NCBI GenBank assembly: GCA_021229015.1
Contig: CM037787.1
Location: 33,555,874-33,619,873 of the forward strand
Reading direction: 5' to 3'
Source of the DNA: Solen grandis
Taxonomy: Eukaryota > Mollusca > Bivalvia > Adapedonta > Solenidae
DNA length: 64,000 nt
The position numbers and the translations under genes were made by a program. This document shows positions 1 to 12,480 of this stretch, one piece after another; position 1 is the stretch's first letter; each line of letters starts with the position of its first letter. The notes below the pieces were generated by a model, which was not told the DNA's origin, searched no databases, and saw only the letters and a program-made list of their open reading frames with translations.

Positions 1-216
1 GCTCCCCAGCTGGCAGCTCAGCATATAAGTGTAGTTGCAGGACTGGTTGGCCTGGTGTCAGGATAATGTGACCGGGTGTGGTATCATGCCACATGTCTAC
101 AGCATAATACTGCAGTGTGTGTGGCAGCACTATATCTGTCTCAAGTAGATGTCGTCTCCAAATGACTGAAATACTGTCGGTGGAATGTTAAACCCAACAA
201 ACAAACAAACATAAAT
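1..216 (+). repeat. tRNA-derived SINE (family A), 5'-truncated by window edge
   Basis: Body and 3' end of a SINE whose full copies are at 8141-8409 and 43258-43562. It shares the words GGTATCATGCCACATGTCTA, CTCAAGTAGA, GACTGAAATACTGTCG and the AACCCAACAAACAAAC tail. The tRNA-like head lies outside the window. Confidence 0.8.
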
Positions 217-470
217 GGACATTTCAAATGTTTACAAATGTATGTGATACAATATTTAAATTATTTATTATTTAGGTTTTAAATGAAGCTTTCATATTAT
301 AAAAGGCCTAGACAAATTCAGGGTTGTGACGTGTTACTTCAGTAGCTTTCTTTGTAAGCAATATACACTGTTTATTTTATGCTGATGAAAATACTGTGTT
401 CTATTTAGTGAGATAAAATCCATATCCCTCAGTGTGTTGATATAGATCTGCTGTGACTACTATTCTACAC
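217..470 (+). repeat. Copy 1 of a duplication extending beyond the SINE
   Basis: Sequence after the SINE tail (ATTTATTATTTAGG, AAAAGGCCTAGACAA, GTTGTGACGTGTTA, GATATAGATCTGCTG) recurs in the same order at 8412-8690, after another copy of the same SINE. SINE and flank were therefore duplicated together, or both belong to a longer element. Confidence 0.75.
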
Positions 471-597
471 AGTTTGCCTGGTGAGGAAAACTCCATTGAT
501 TAAATAACATTAAATGATCAGACAATCATAAGGTCATAAATTTGCACATGAATATTTATGAGGTAATGGGTTTAGTATTTCTTAGAACTAAGTAATT

Positions 598-940
598 TAA
601 CCAAGTAAAATCATACTGCTCGGAGCTGGAATCGAAGTGGGGACCCTCTAGCTAGCTCTATGGCAAGAAGTGTCATTTAATATCTCTACTACATACTATC
701 AAGATTCTGTCATCAGATTCCTGGAGTATAAACGTCTGTGGGACTTTCTAAGGGTGCCATCCCTTCTATAACTCTGAGTTATTTACGTTGGGTGCCAAAT
801 GTAATTAAGTAAAATCCTGCTCCGAGCTGGAATCAAGCTCACGACACTTGGTATGCAAATGGGACACTCTACTACATCGCCACAAAAGCTAGCTCTATGG
901 CAAGATAGTACAAGTGCCATTTAAAACCTATACTACAGTA
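598..940 (-). repeat. Two tRNA-like SINE heads (family B)
   Basis: CTGCTC(C)GAGCTGGAATC...GCTAGCTCTATGGCAAG occurs at about 617-665 and 822-905. The complement has a B-box-like GATTCCAGC and a tRNA-like fold, typical of SINE heads on the minus strand. The first copy is shorter. The remainder to 1320 shows nothing recognisable. Confidence 0.5.
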
Positions 941-1324
941 AGGTCAGTTGAGATGACACTTGGTGGGATAGTGTAGGAGTAGTGAAGTCAGACACTCTTG
1001 GGAGTTGGCCTCACCAGTTTGCTAGGTGCATTTAAATTTGACACAAGCAACAGTATGTCATTGTCATTGTTGATTCAGAGACATTTTAAAAAACATGATT
1101 TATTTAGAGAAGTTAAAATGTAGAGATTTTCGTCAAAATAAAAACTATCAAAATTCTTCAAAGGGAGATAACAATAAACTGTATAGTTGAGGTTGTCCTA
1201 TGGTGTTGAACTCCCTTTGTTCAGTTAGACATTAAAGAACATCCATTTAAGTGGGTTTGTGTATTATCAGCAGTCCTTTTTCTTTTTAAGTTATAAAACA
1301 CAATGTCACAAATGCTTAATTTAG

Positions 1325-1410
1325 CCCCCTTACCGGTGTTAACCCCGGGGGGGGGGACTAAAGTTTTGCCCTCCGTCTGTCTGTCTGTCTGTCCGGAAAT
1401 CTTTTTCCTG
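1325..1410 (-). repeat. 3' end of a (GACG/GACA)n-tail repeat element
   Basis: On the minus strand it reads (ACAG)n-ACGGAGGGCAAAACT, a C/G hairpin-like block, then CTAAATTAA. The same tail (GGCGGACGGAGTCCCAAAAC...GGTAGGGGACTAAAAAA) ends the element at 17025-17445. From 1411 to 2400 I see only AT-rich sequence with no clear unit. Confidence 0.5.
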
Positions 1411-2404
1411 AGATAACTTAAAAAACGTTTAAGATAAATATTCAGTGGATAAACGAAATCTATACAATTCAGTGTTCCCCTGTCTTGCGATTACAAGCAT
1501 TTACTACTTCCGATCACTGTATTTTCTTGGGAGCCTATATTTTTTAAAACTTGTACCTCTCTTGCGAACATAGGAAGTATTGCTCGTATTTTTCCACTGT
1601 GTATTATGAAACTTAGTATATGGAATAGATGGCAGTATGGACGTATTTTTTTTCCCCGGTCCAAAATCTGGTTGCAATTTTAACGGAAAAATTATGCCCC
1701 TTTCCACCGGTAGGGCACTTGTGTGTTGCGTGCCTCAACAGTTACAAAAATTAAAAAGGCTTTGATTCTCAGGCACCGCTGCATTCGTTTTTAATAACCC
1801 GCTTCGTTTTTGAAAGTCCCGATTTTTTTTCCCCAAATAAATCGTCGAATCCCCAACCAAACTCCCACCAGCCTTTCCTTACCTGTTACTAAAAGTAATT
1901 TTATAACACCAACCGTCCACTCTGGTAAACCTTTCCACTCGTTTTAAATAATATAGTCTTTCCAAAGGAGTAACAGGGTGTTCAGGCGACTGTGTTTTTT
2001 TATTCTTACTTTTTAGTCTTCAATACTTATTGGGTAGTGTTACATTTGAAGCCCAAGTTTTCCTCCCATTATCATTAAATTTTTTTTAACATTTTATAGC
2101 ATTGCTTAGGTAAACTTCTCTGATCAATGTGTGAAAGTGTACTCCAGTATTTTACCCAATTTGTATAATAAGTTACACATAATGGCATTCTAACGATGCA
2201 TATGCAAGAGAATGAGGTGCATTTTAGGATGCAATGGTGTACACCAAGCCCGATAAGCATGTTGCTTTTGTTATTACGGTTTTCTTCAAATTTTATTAAG
2301 GCTTTATGCCTGAAGGCAAAAAGTCTATTGGGTTTGTACTTTTTTTTATTCTTCTTCTTTTTCCCTTATTTCTTCTTTTTCTAGGGGTTTAATTTCTTTT
2401 ATGT

Positions 2405-3185
2405 TGCAAGAGTCCGGATCATGAAATTTAATGGCATATATTTTCATATGCAGAAATTTAATTTCATTGATTTTTATATGCATATGACGTCATATGACGT
2501 CACACTTCACGTTGCCTACAAACGTTTTGTACGCGGTCTACAGCCATTTCTGGACCGTTTGGGTCATCATGATTTCACAGAATGTGTATGTTACGTTCTA
2601 GTTGTGCATCCCGGTGTCCGTTTTTTCCAAATTCGAATAGGCAAAGTTTTTTTGGCGAATCCAAGTTTTCGAACCATTGACATTTAAAATTTCAAATACT
2701 ATAAAATCGCTTCCAGATGAGATAGGGATTTGATTTTTTGAAAGAATATAAGCCTCCGAGAGTGCTTTACACTATGGAAGATGAACGTAATTTGACGCCA
2801 TTTGGACGTCTTAAGTGAATAATAATTTCTAATTTCTACTTCTATATGTTACAAACGTCCGAGCACCTTGGAATTTAATAGCATATGCTTCCATAGTGTT
2901 ACTTTTGCATTCAATGATTTTCATTTGCCTATGACGTGTCTTGACGTCAAGAATGACGTCGTCTAAAAATTTTTGTACGCGATCTACAGCCGTTATTTCT
3001 GGACCGATTTTCATCAAAATTATACAGAATGTATATGTTACGCTCTAGTTGTGGCATCCCGGTGTCATTTTTTTTCCAAATTTGAAAAGGCAAAGGTTTT
3101 ATTGCGAACCCAAAGATTCGAACCATTGACGTCAAGTTTCAGTTGGAAGCGATTTTATACGTATTTTTAATTAAAATGTAAAACC
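2405..3185 (+). repeat. Degenerate ~440-bp tandem duplication with TGACGTCA words
   Basis: Two units share TTTTTGTACGCG(G/A)TCTACAGCC (2526 and 2970), CAGAATGT(G/A)TATGTTACG, CCGGTGTC, TTCGAACCATTGAC and AAATCGCTTCCA, about 445 bases apart. A third fragment is at 60286-60440. CATATGACGTCATATGACGT and similar palindromic CRE-like words recur. ORFs across it are incidental. Confidence 0.6.
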
Positions 3186-5380
3186 TTGTTCGCGCTTTCC
3201 CGCCGCCAGTTATAGTGCATGTTTTCAAAATTTTCACAGAGGGTGTAAATCAAGACATAAATGTGCCATCCATATACGTTTTCCCATTTCGAAAAGGCTA
3301 AGGTTCTGGGGCATAAACAAATTTTCAAAACCTAGGACCTTTCAATGTCTTAAGCGTTTTGAAGCTTCCAGGTGTGCTTGGGAAACATGAAATTTGGGCA
3401 ACTTAGTGAACTTACACGTACTGAAGTCTTTTTCTATTTTTTAAAAAACATTGACGTTACGTAATGTCATTTGACGTCAAGAAAATTAAAGCTTTTAAAT
3501 TTTTTAAACAAAATTAATTGGTATTTAAAAGCTTTGCAGTGCTTGCTTTTGACTTATTTGTATGAACTTTTCACTAAAAGTGCAAAATAAGCTCCTTTGG
3601 TGACTAATCACTTCTGTTTCGGGAAAAATCGCAAAGGTCAAGGTCATACATATTTCAATAATCATTTATTAAAAAAACGTTATATATTCTGTAGAGACAA
3701 TATAGTATAAGGGTGTAATCCTTTGAAAGTCTTTTCCCGGTGAATTTACTTTTTAAAGGTCTGGGTTGAATCAGTTGAGTTATGGAAAATTTGAGAAACT
3801 GTGTTACCCAAATTGCCTTTATATGTTTTTTGTTTGCATGTAGAAATATAGCCAATACACTGTAACAGATATGGAAGTAAAATGATTATTTTATTGAAGC
3901 TCTAGAAATAGATTGCCTAATTCTCACGTTTTCGACGGATTGATGGTTGGTTCTATAAACATTTGGTTTTCATTTCTTTGTCGTCTTCGGTTTCAAATAA
4001 GAATTTTGGGCAACAATGAACATCTGTATGGAAATAGTTTGTGTTTAGGGTTGTAATGCAAAAATAATGATTTGGTAAGATGTCCGCGATACATACCTTT
4101 TATGTAACATTTCTTTTTATTAGTGGGGGAGTATTCTTATAGTATGACTGCACAAAATCTTATACACATATAACCAATCTATCAATTCACATGTATATAA
4201 CTATTCTTTTCCGTATCGACGTTGTTCACGTAAGGATTCGAAATGTTTATACCCTGAATTTATTATAAATAAATGCTTTTGGAGGAAGTTATTTTTGGGA
4301 GAATCTTTAAAAGGGCCCTTTCATTTTGTTTTGTGTTTGCATAATTCTCCTTGACATATTTTTCTCGGCGACCTTGACTCTTTTCTTGTGCTATTTCACA
4401 AGTGAAATCTTTTGTGGCCCATATGACCGGATGCGTGCATTGTTTTCACATTCCTTTGAAATTACGTTTAATTTGTTTAATACACAGCGAGGATACGTTA
4501 CAGTGTCAATGTATTCATATAGTGCAAACTTGATTGTACATATTTCCCCGGGGGTCTCTGGGGGGAAACAAATGCATAAGTACAAAACAAATCATGAAAA
4601 AAATAGACACGTATGTTTGCGGCGAGCAAGGAAATATATTTCAAAATGGCAGAATGTATTACATTGTATTTACCCCCAAGGATGTCAGTAAGGCATGCAC
4701 TGTTTGATCATCATCGTTCGTTAATGACTAAAAAGTAATATTGAACTCATGTATTATTTAGTGCACTGATGGCACAAAAAGGAATTTATTGTTACCAGAA
4801 TTTTAAAATATTTAGGTAAGCATCGTTGTTTAATATAGAAGCAACAACAATATAACCATTAACTACCACATAGAACAATACAATGCGTTTTTTGTTGTTG
4901 TTGTTTTTTTACATTTTACATAAACCCAAAATTTCAAGATTGTGTTGCTATCACGAGCCAGTAATATGTTACGGTTACCCTAAAGATATATAACTCAAAA
5001 TGAACAGGAAATTTACATGAACATGCAATATTTGTGGGTTATATTGGACATTACAATACCAGAGTATTTCAACCCCCTTTGGGCAGGGAAGCTTTGAGAC
5101 GCATAGAAAAGTACCCTGACGCGTAAAAGTATGTTTAAAATATGAGAGCTTTGTTTTGCAAGCGTCTGCATAAGTTTATGCCACTGTCATGGAATTGCTT
5201 ATAAATAAAGAAATGGATTTCTGAAATATCACTAACCTTTACAATTATAATCATTCCGGTAACATGAGATTTTTGTTTTGCAACGTGCACCAAACGTAGG
5301 TCAAAGTAATGTCTGACGAAAGCTAGAGTTATCACAAAAGGCAACTAATACCCCCGATTCTCCCCTTTTTTTTTTTTATA
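3186..5380. other. No recognisable gene or repeat
   Basis: AT-rich sequence with scattered TGACGTCA words up to about 3480. The 121-codon ORF at 4326-4691 has no recognisable domain and no coding-like composition, so I leave it uncalled. Confidence 0.5.
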
Positions 5381-5384
5381 TTGA

Positions 5385-6340
5385 CCATGAAATAAGAGGA
5401 CCTTGGTGACCCTAGAGTATCATTAGCCCAATTAAAACAATTCGGGGTCATTTGATTTTACCTTGTAAGCTTCAGCAGCTTTGCTTCAAATTTATATACA
5501 TAATTCTCAAGAATATTAGTCAATCATCATTCTGCAGACCTCATTTTTCAAGGTTTCAACTTTATTTTAGCAATGTTAGTGGAACAAATTTGTCCCCAAT
5601 GAAATTAAATTCTGACTTTTTGTTTGATAGAAGAATTTAAAATTTTTTCTATATAGAAGATCTCATTTTCCAAGGGATAAAACTTTTATTTAAGCAATTA
5701 TGGTAGAGCACATTAGGTTGACCTTTGTAAAAAATGACATGAAGTTCTGACATTTGGGTTGGTAGAAAAAAATATTTGAAATGTTCTGTATAGAGTAAAA
5801 AGGAAATGGGTCGAGCCCCTGCAGTTCTCATTTCTCAAGTTATTAATTATATTTCTTAATTTTGTTAGAGCACTAAGAGGTGACCGTTTCTGTCAAATGA
5901 TTTTAAAATTTCCCTTGAGGAGGAATTTTGAAATGTCTAAATAGTGTATATGAGGAAATTACCCGATCTCTTAGGGGTCTATTTTTAAGGGATAAATTTT
6001 TTTTTTAGCTTATGGTAAGAGCACTATAATGAGACCATTTGTGCCAAAACGACTTTAAAATTTTCTTACTATTCTTAGTTTTAGAGGAGAAAACACTTTT
6101 AAATTTATAAGATAAAATTATGTTGGTTGCCATGGCAACAAGAGTTCTAAATGGATGAAATTTCTTTAAAATCTTTGGTGAAAGGCCTACCAAGGATCAT
6201 TCATGCTAAGTTTCATCAATTTCTACCCTGTGGTTTCACAGGATATGTCTTAAAGTAAATTGATGACGACGCATAACGAGGGCGCAAGGTGACCACAAAA
6301 GCTCACCTTGAGCATGCTTTTGCTTGGTGAGCTACGAAAG
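5385..6340 (+). repeat. Tandem-repeat element with terminal hairpin
   Basis: About four degenerate units of 120-170 bases, anchored by CTCATTTTTCAAGG-like starts (5539, 5661, 5827, 5980) and G(T/A)TAGAGCACTA. After the last unit come GATGACGACGCATAACGAGG and a hairpin AGCTCACCTTGAGCA...GGTGAGCT at 6300-6333. It has the same layout as the elements at 37436, 44690, 51049 and 53430. Confidence 0.65.
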
Positions 6341-6474
6341 GTTATAGTGCTTCATATGACCTGATATACATTGGAGTGATGAAACGTTGTCATGCTACTA
6401 ATACATGAAAACCCAAATGATGCGGGTTTAAGTAATCAAGGAATTATGAATATAAATAATATTTGCAAAGAACA

Positions 6475-6600
6475 ACAGGAGCTGTCCGTAAGATAGCACA
6501 CTAGACTATTCCAAAGCTTATTATTGACGCTTTACTTTAATCAAAATGTTTAAATTCGAAAGGGGTCAAATTTACTAAATTAAAATCACTCAATCTCATA
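6475..6600 (+). repeat. 5' fragment of the 53430-type element
   Basis: ACAGGAGCTGTCCGTAAGATAGCACACTAGACTATTCCAAA matches the head of the elements at 53430 (GAGCTGTCAGAGGACAGCAC) and 18990, with no tandem core following. From 6600 to 7480 I see nothing else recognisable. Confidence 0.45.
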
Positions 6601-7497
6601 ACAGGCGGATCTTCTTCAATTTTTCAAAGAAGATATATATCGGGATTTTGTTTTGCATTTTTCCTTTTATTGTCCGAAATTAGAAACTTTCAAGGGAATG
6701 TGGTCAAACTAATTTTCGACCCCTACCCTTGATGGACTATTACATATATTGAGTGAAGTAAAATTTCAAAATATGCTAGACAATGACACATCCCATAATG
6801 GACGAAACATAGCACATTTAAAAAGAAATTCAGCTGATTCGTTTAATGATTTACAAAGCAGAAAGCCTATGTTTGTTTGGGAAAACGGCATCTTAGTTTA
6901 TTTGGTTTGCTTTGCAGTATGAATGATCATTGGCTTGGCAAACTATTTTCCTTTTCTTTGTCTAAAAATTTAAAATTATTTAAGATTTGTTAAAAATTTT
7001 AAGGCAATTAGGTCCAATTTCATCCCTTTTTTGTGGTTTGTTGATAATTTAGCACTAAAAAGTCTAAAAATATAGTTATAGATTTAAAATCCAGAACGTT
7101 GTCCCAATTGCCTAGCAAAAACTACTGTGGGTATTCGAGCAGATGGCTCAACGACTCTTCGTATGGCGACATGACGTTTTCCATTTAACATGGCGCCTTT
7201 TCCCGGTTCCGTCTGCTGATAGTAAAATCTGACGAAGTTGATTCCCTGTTTTTAAACAGGGTTTGCACTTTGTACAACACGGTCACAATCACTGTTTCTT
7301 TTAAATTTTTTTGACTTACCTTGTCTGTGAATCTATCATTTCTGTTCGACCCGGATGCTGTTTTTACATATGTTTGGACTAATTTATCGAGAGCATATTC
7401 GAATTCTGAATGTATTTGACGCCTTCTTCGACGCTTACTAAACTTGTCAAGAAGTGTACTGACGCCTAGCATACAATATCGATATCGAGACTTGAAT

Positions 7498-7540
7498 TGT
7501 GTGTGTGTGTGTGTTTGTGTGTGTGGGGGGGGCGGCGGGG
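7498..7540. repeat. (TG)n microsatellite
   Basis: TGTGTGTGTG run followed by a G/C-rich tail; simple sequence. Confidence 0.9.
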
Positions 7541-7848
7541 TGAATAACATGGGCTAAAACAATGTACATGCACAAACTTATGGACACCGTTTTCTTTTTT
7601 TACAATAGGAGAAACCAAAGATAATAGCAATCATTGATATCACAGTTAATCCGATCAGTTTATTTTTATTTTTAAATACCAAAAATGCATATTTCAAAAC
7701 AATGCCAAAAGTAAGTATAGATTATTTGTGCTGAAGTTGATTGGTATCAAAGATCGAGTGGCTTTCGGTTACTTACCGAACGCACTTTTTTTCTCAGTAC
7801 TCATACCATGGAAAATTAGAGTACAGGAACAAAAAATCGTCCCAACAA

Positions 7849-8045
7849 TGGCCGATGCTTACAGCGTCCGCATTGGGAGGGGGAGGTCGTAGGTTCGATC
7901 CCCGATCGTGTCCTACCAAAGTCGTTTCCAATCGTGTTTAGCGCTAACATGTACAGGGTAGTTGGCCCGGTGTCAGGATAATGTGACGGGGTTTGTGGTA
8001 TCGTGCCGCATGTCTACGGCGTGATCTGCAGTGTGTGTGTGTGTA
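7849..8045 (+). repeat. tRNA-derived SINE (family A), 3'-truncated
   Basis: tRNA-like head with B box GGTTCGATCCCC at 7892-7903, then the family body (GTTGGCCCGGTGTCAGGATA, GTGGTATCGTGCCGCATG). It ends in a (GT)n run at 8028-8042. Followed by AT-rich sequence with T runs to 8140. Confidence 0.75.
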
Positions 8046-8140
8046 CAAAGTGTTCAAAATATATATTAAAACGTATACTAACCTATATTTATATTTTTAT
8101 ATATTTTTTTTTTTATTTTTTTTTTTATTTTTATTTCTCA

Positions 8141-8411
8141 GGAGGGGGGAAGTCGTGGGTTCGATCCCCAGCCGTGGCATACCAAAGTTGTAAAAATGGT
8201 ACTATTATAGCTCCCTGCTTGGCATACCATATAAGAGTAGTTTCAGGACTGGTTGCCCAGTGTCACGATAATGGGGACTGGATGTGGTATCATGCCACAT
8301 GTCTACAGCGTGATACTGCAGTGTGGTGGCAGCACTATATCTGTCTCAAGTAGACATCGTCTCCAAATGACGAAATACTGTCGATGGAACTTTTAAACCC
8401 AACAAACAAAC
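8141..8411 (+). repeat. tRNA-derived SINE (family A), near full length
   Basis: B-box GGTTCGATCCCCAG at 8158, body GGTATCATGCCACATGTCTA, then CTCAAGTAGACATCGTCTCC, GACGAAATACTGTCGATGG and the tail AACCCAACAAACAAAC. The head's 5' end is degraded. Confidence 0.8.
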
Positions 8412-8745
8412 GAATGGACATTTCCTATGTTTACAAATTATGTGATACAATATTTGAATTATTTATTATTTGGGTTTAATGAAGTTTTAATATAATAAAA
8501 GGCCTAAATGAAACTTTAATATTATAAAAGGCCTAGACAATTCAGGGTTGTGACGTGTTATTCGGTAGTTTTCTTTGAAAGGGCAATATGCACTGTTTAT
8601 TTTATGCTAACTGTAAAAAATACTGTGTTCTATTGGTGATATAAAAATCCATATCCCACAGTGTGTGATATAGATCTGCTGGGATTACTTTTTTTTACTT
8701 ATAAAGGAATTTATACAGCAGTTAGCATAAAATAAATAGAAAATT
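8412..8745 (+). repeat. Copy 2 of the SINE-flank duplication, with inverted repeat
   Basis: Repeats 217-470 in order, with an internal partial duplication of AAAAGGCCTA. It also holds an inverted pair TTTATTTTATGCTAACTG (8597) and CAGTTAGCATAAAATAAA (about 8720) around 105 bases, absent in copy 1. Confidence 0.7.
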
Positions 8746-9399
8746 TGATTTTTTTGAATGGAAATGGGTCATTTTGGGTCATATCTGATCTCAAAGAGTG
8801 CATGTTCACCTGATGAAAATTTTTAAATCACTTCTCAATGAGATATAACCATATCCAACTAAAACAATACCCTCTATATATTTACTAAAAGTTTAAGTAA
8901 AACTTTTACTCTTGAGAATAAAAAACCTATAGAAAAAATAACTAAATTAAAAATTGTTACATATTCTTTTCCTTTTTTATATTCACAGATTTTCAAAACT
9001 TACTTTTTTTTAATGATCTGTTTTTAAAAAATCTGAGGCCCTGACGAAGACCTAAATTTAAGTAAGTTGAAACGTTGATACAAAACCCTGTCATCAACCA
9101 ATTGTCTTGAGATTGTTTGATATATATCTACTTATTCTTGCAAATCTTAAAACATAAACTTATAATTGTGTACTGCTTTGTTTTAGTCTAAATCAATGAA
9201 ATGACCGGAGGAGTGAAGGAAAAACAAAGTCATAACATTTTTTCTTTTTTTTTTTTTTATAAATTTTAATGTGTTAACTTGAAAAAGAGCATTTTAAAAT
9301 TTTCACATTTTAATGTACATGTTTACAACACAGTGCAAAATTTAAAAGATCAAAATGAAATAAAAGATTGTAAAATGACTAAAAATAGATTGAATTAAC

Positions 9400-9990
9400 A
9401 TATCAAAGAGACTGTAATCTCATAGTTTATCAAGTTAATTGATAAATTCTAATTAACAAATTTCAGAATGATGTTACGTTTTTTTAATATCACAGCGTAT
9501 AAGGTTTTTTTTTTTAATTTTTACTTAATTGATCAGAATTAATGAATTGTATTAAAATGAATGAGCTTAGAGTTTGTAATCTCATAGTAAATTATGTCAC
9601 TGAATAAATCAGAAGGAAAAATAGAATTTTAGCCACTGTGATATTATTACTTTTTATGCTAATTAATCAATTTAAAAAAATTAATTAAACAGAGCCTGGA
9701 GACTGTAATTTCATGCATTTAATGCTATTTAAATTCGAATGATAAAAAGTCTGAAAAATGTAACTGAAATGATGTAATAGAGCTTAGGGGGTGCAATCTG
9801 ATATTATTTATGGTTTAAATTAATGAATCCATGATCAGAATAAAGTAAAAAGAGTTAGTATCTGATGTTAATCAATAAATTCTTTTCAAAATCTGAATGT
9901 TGTACTGAAGAGACTGTATTTCATAGCATATTGTGTTTTTGCTTTAATAATTGCAAATTTAAATCAATCAATTTATTGTTAATTGAAACA
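9400..9990 (+). repeat. Degenerate AT-rich tandem repeat (~90-160 bp unit)
   Basis: The word GAGACTGTAATCTCATAG and variants recur near 9410, 9570, 9698, 9790 and 9909, each followed by AATTAA/AATGAATT-rich sequence. The units are old and irregular. 8746-9400 and 9990-10980 show no gene or clear repeat. Confidence 0.5.
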
Positions 9991-10984
9991 CTTGTTTAAC
10001 TTGTTATTTCCTGTTACTAACCAACCTGTCTTAGAGAGCCAGTAAGTGAGTTCTAGAGAGTTGGTTGTTTATCTCAGGTGCTTGCTAAACGGAGGTAAAT
10101 AAAACTATAGAACAAGCTAGCTGGTAAACAGGTGGAAATTGTATTTCTTCATATGATGGTCCTACTTTAGTTGTAAATCCCCAGTGTACGAAGACTAGGC
10201 CATTACTAAAAACTGGTATTGGCATCGCAAATCATGAAACCAACACTTTGCTGGTTCCTGTCTCAGTCTTGGACAGATAATTGGGAAGGGAAGAAGACTA
10301 ACTAGCACTTCCTGTTAGCCACTTCCTGTATGTCACTCAAAAATGCATTACTGTACCGTGCATGTGGTTTACATGGCCAGTATAAAAAATTGTGAAAGAA
10401 GTGGTCAGCCAGCTTTAGAATTTATTTCAGTATCTACAGTATAAGCCACTTAAACGAGGAGCCGTCTTTAATTCAAATCGGCCCTAATTATGTCATATGA
10501 AAAAACAGCCGGTGGCGTTATGAAAGACGAAAAGATCAATTCAATAGTCAAGTTATAGGGAAACCTGCTATTTACACTGTGAATATATTAACATGGAATT
10601 AAAGCTGTATATGAACACAAAATATTTAAATAAAAGCATTTGTAAATGTAAAACGTGGGTTATTGTCACCTCATTACATTATTCCAGATTTAACGTAAAA
10701 CCATTTCCCCTTTCCCCCAAAACAGTCTAATCCTACACATAAAGCAAAAATATGGCAAGAAAAAACCTGGACAACAGTAATGTAAACAAAAGAAAGTATA
10801 TAAATTAATTCTCTTTAATTCTGATTAAAAAAAATTTATAATTTTTTTTTACATACAGTAATTTTTCCTTGATAATAGCTCAAATTAAAGAGTGTATTTT
10901 CTTTCCTTGATATGATCACAACTAAGAAATATTTAAAACTCTTTTCAGGGTTCATGATTTTTTTTCCCCATTTTATTAAAAAAG

Positions 10985-11130
10985 AAGGTGCCCTGGTCCG
11001 GTGGGTAACATACCCAACTGCGGTCCGAGGGTTGTGGGTTTGAACCTGTTGGGGGTAAGGTTTTTGCATGACCTTCCCAGGCTTAAAATTACTTGTCCAA
11101 CCCCGGAACCATTGAGAGGGATTAGTATAA
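10985..11130 (+). repeat. tRNA-like SINE head (family C)
   Basis: GGTGCCCTGGTCCGGTGGGTAACATACCCAACTGCGG...GGTTTGAACCTG carries A-box-like (TCCGGTGGGTAA) and B-box-like (GGTTTGAACC) words at tRNA spacing. The downstream body is unclear and the sequence here is homopolymer-damaged. 11131-12100 shows no gene. Confidence 0.5.
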
Positions 11131-12109
11131 GTTTTAAGAACTGGTTTTCCCCAAACTACTTAAGTTTAAACTAAACCAAAGACTGTAAACGATTTTATTC
11201 AAAAAGCATCAATGGTAGAGAATAATCAATACAATTATTCAAAATTTAAAAAATACATGATAAAGAGTGCAGTACATTCAGTACTGCTGCGTTACTAAGG
11301 AAAAAAATATTTACATGGTGAAAATTAACATTTTCATTGGTATAAAGACAGTACAGTGTAAACCAATATAATATAAATATCAGAAAATCAGAGGCTATTG
11401 TGTGTAATGGCATAGAATATCAACATTTATGTAAGCTGAGGTTGGGTATAAATTTACATGGTTTAGCGTTCTTTACTATCAAAACCACAAACACCTAATA
11501 TTTATTTATCATACCAGACAAAATTTAATGTAAAAATTTCAAAATAATGGTCACTGTAGTTAATGAAAAAAAAATTCTCTGGATAAGAGGAGTTACCCAA
11601 TTTGTTACTTTAATATATCTCATCTGCTAACTGCCAATCCCGGACAGTTTTCAATTACAATTTATACTCAAATGATACAAAGGGTACCAAAATCTATTTT
11701 TAAAACAGAGTGTGAGGTTAATTTTAAAAATTCATCAAAAGGTAACATTACAGATTTTCCCTCATGATGTTGCTATGTATTTTACCATATGAAAGTCAAA
11801 TGAGGGGTAATAAAAAAGAATGACAAATGGGGAAAGGTGCACTTATACAACCACACAACTTTTTGATTGTGAAAATTTCAAAAGTTAAATTATAAATAAA
11901 AAAACAAGAAAACCCCTATACACTGTAAGTACCCATGTACAATGCGATTAACAACAGCACCATTTTCTGGTATCTTACTAATGCTGTGTGGAGAATATAG
12001 CTATTACTAATTTAAACCCCATAACATTTTTCCGTAATTTATATTTTGTAAGAATCACAATTTTATCAATCCGTAATGGCTGGAAAAAAACATTTCAGGT
12101 ATAAAAAAG

Positions 12110-12480
12110 GTCTAATGCATATAAAGGCCAAGTCTTATAAATTAAGTCAATTCTATATATGCAGTCTTATAAATTAAGTCAATATTCTTAAAAATCTATA
12201 TTTTTATAAATTAATATTCTTAAAACATCAGTTAAACATTTTTTTAAATATAGTTAATATTCATAAAAATGCAGTTCATATTCTTATAAATAGTCAATAT
12301 TTTTAAAAAAATTCAATCAATAATTTTATAAATAAAGCCAGTCTTGTGAGTTCAGTCAGTATTCATAAATATTCAGTGAATATTCAAAATATTCAGTCAA
12401 TATTCATAAATATTCAGTCAATATTCAGTCAATATTCATAAAAATGCAGTCAATATCTTACAACAGTATCCCTATAAATA
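12110..12480 (+). repeat. Minisatellite of TATTCAGTCAATATTCATAAA type
   Basis: Short units of about 20-30 bases built from ATTCATAAA and CAGTCAATATT repeat along the interval, clearest at 12350-12450. 12481-13640 contains no recognised feature; the 73-codon ORF at 12994-13215 has no family I know. Confidence 0.6.

Noticed and set aside
2460..2510. CRE-like TGACGTCA cluster as a promoter
   Set aside because: The words belong to a dispersed repeat family (2405, 60286, 62440) with no gene nearby.
4326..4691. 121-codon ORF
   Set aside because: No recognisable domain, no similarity I know, AT-rich and isolated; this length is expected by chance over 64 kb.
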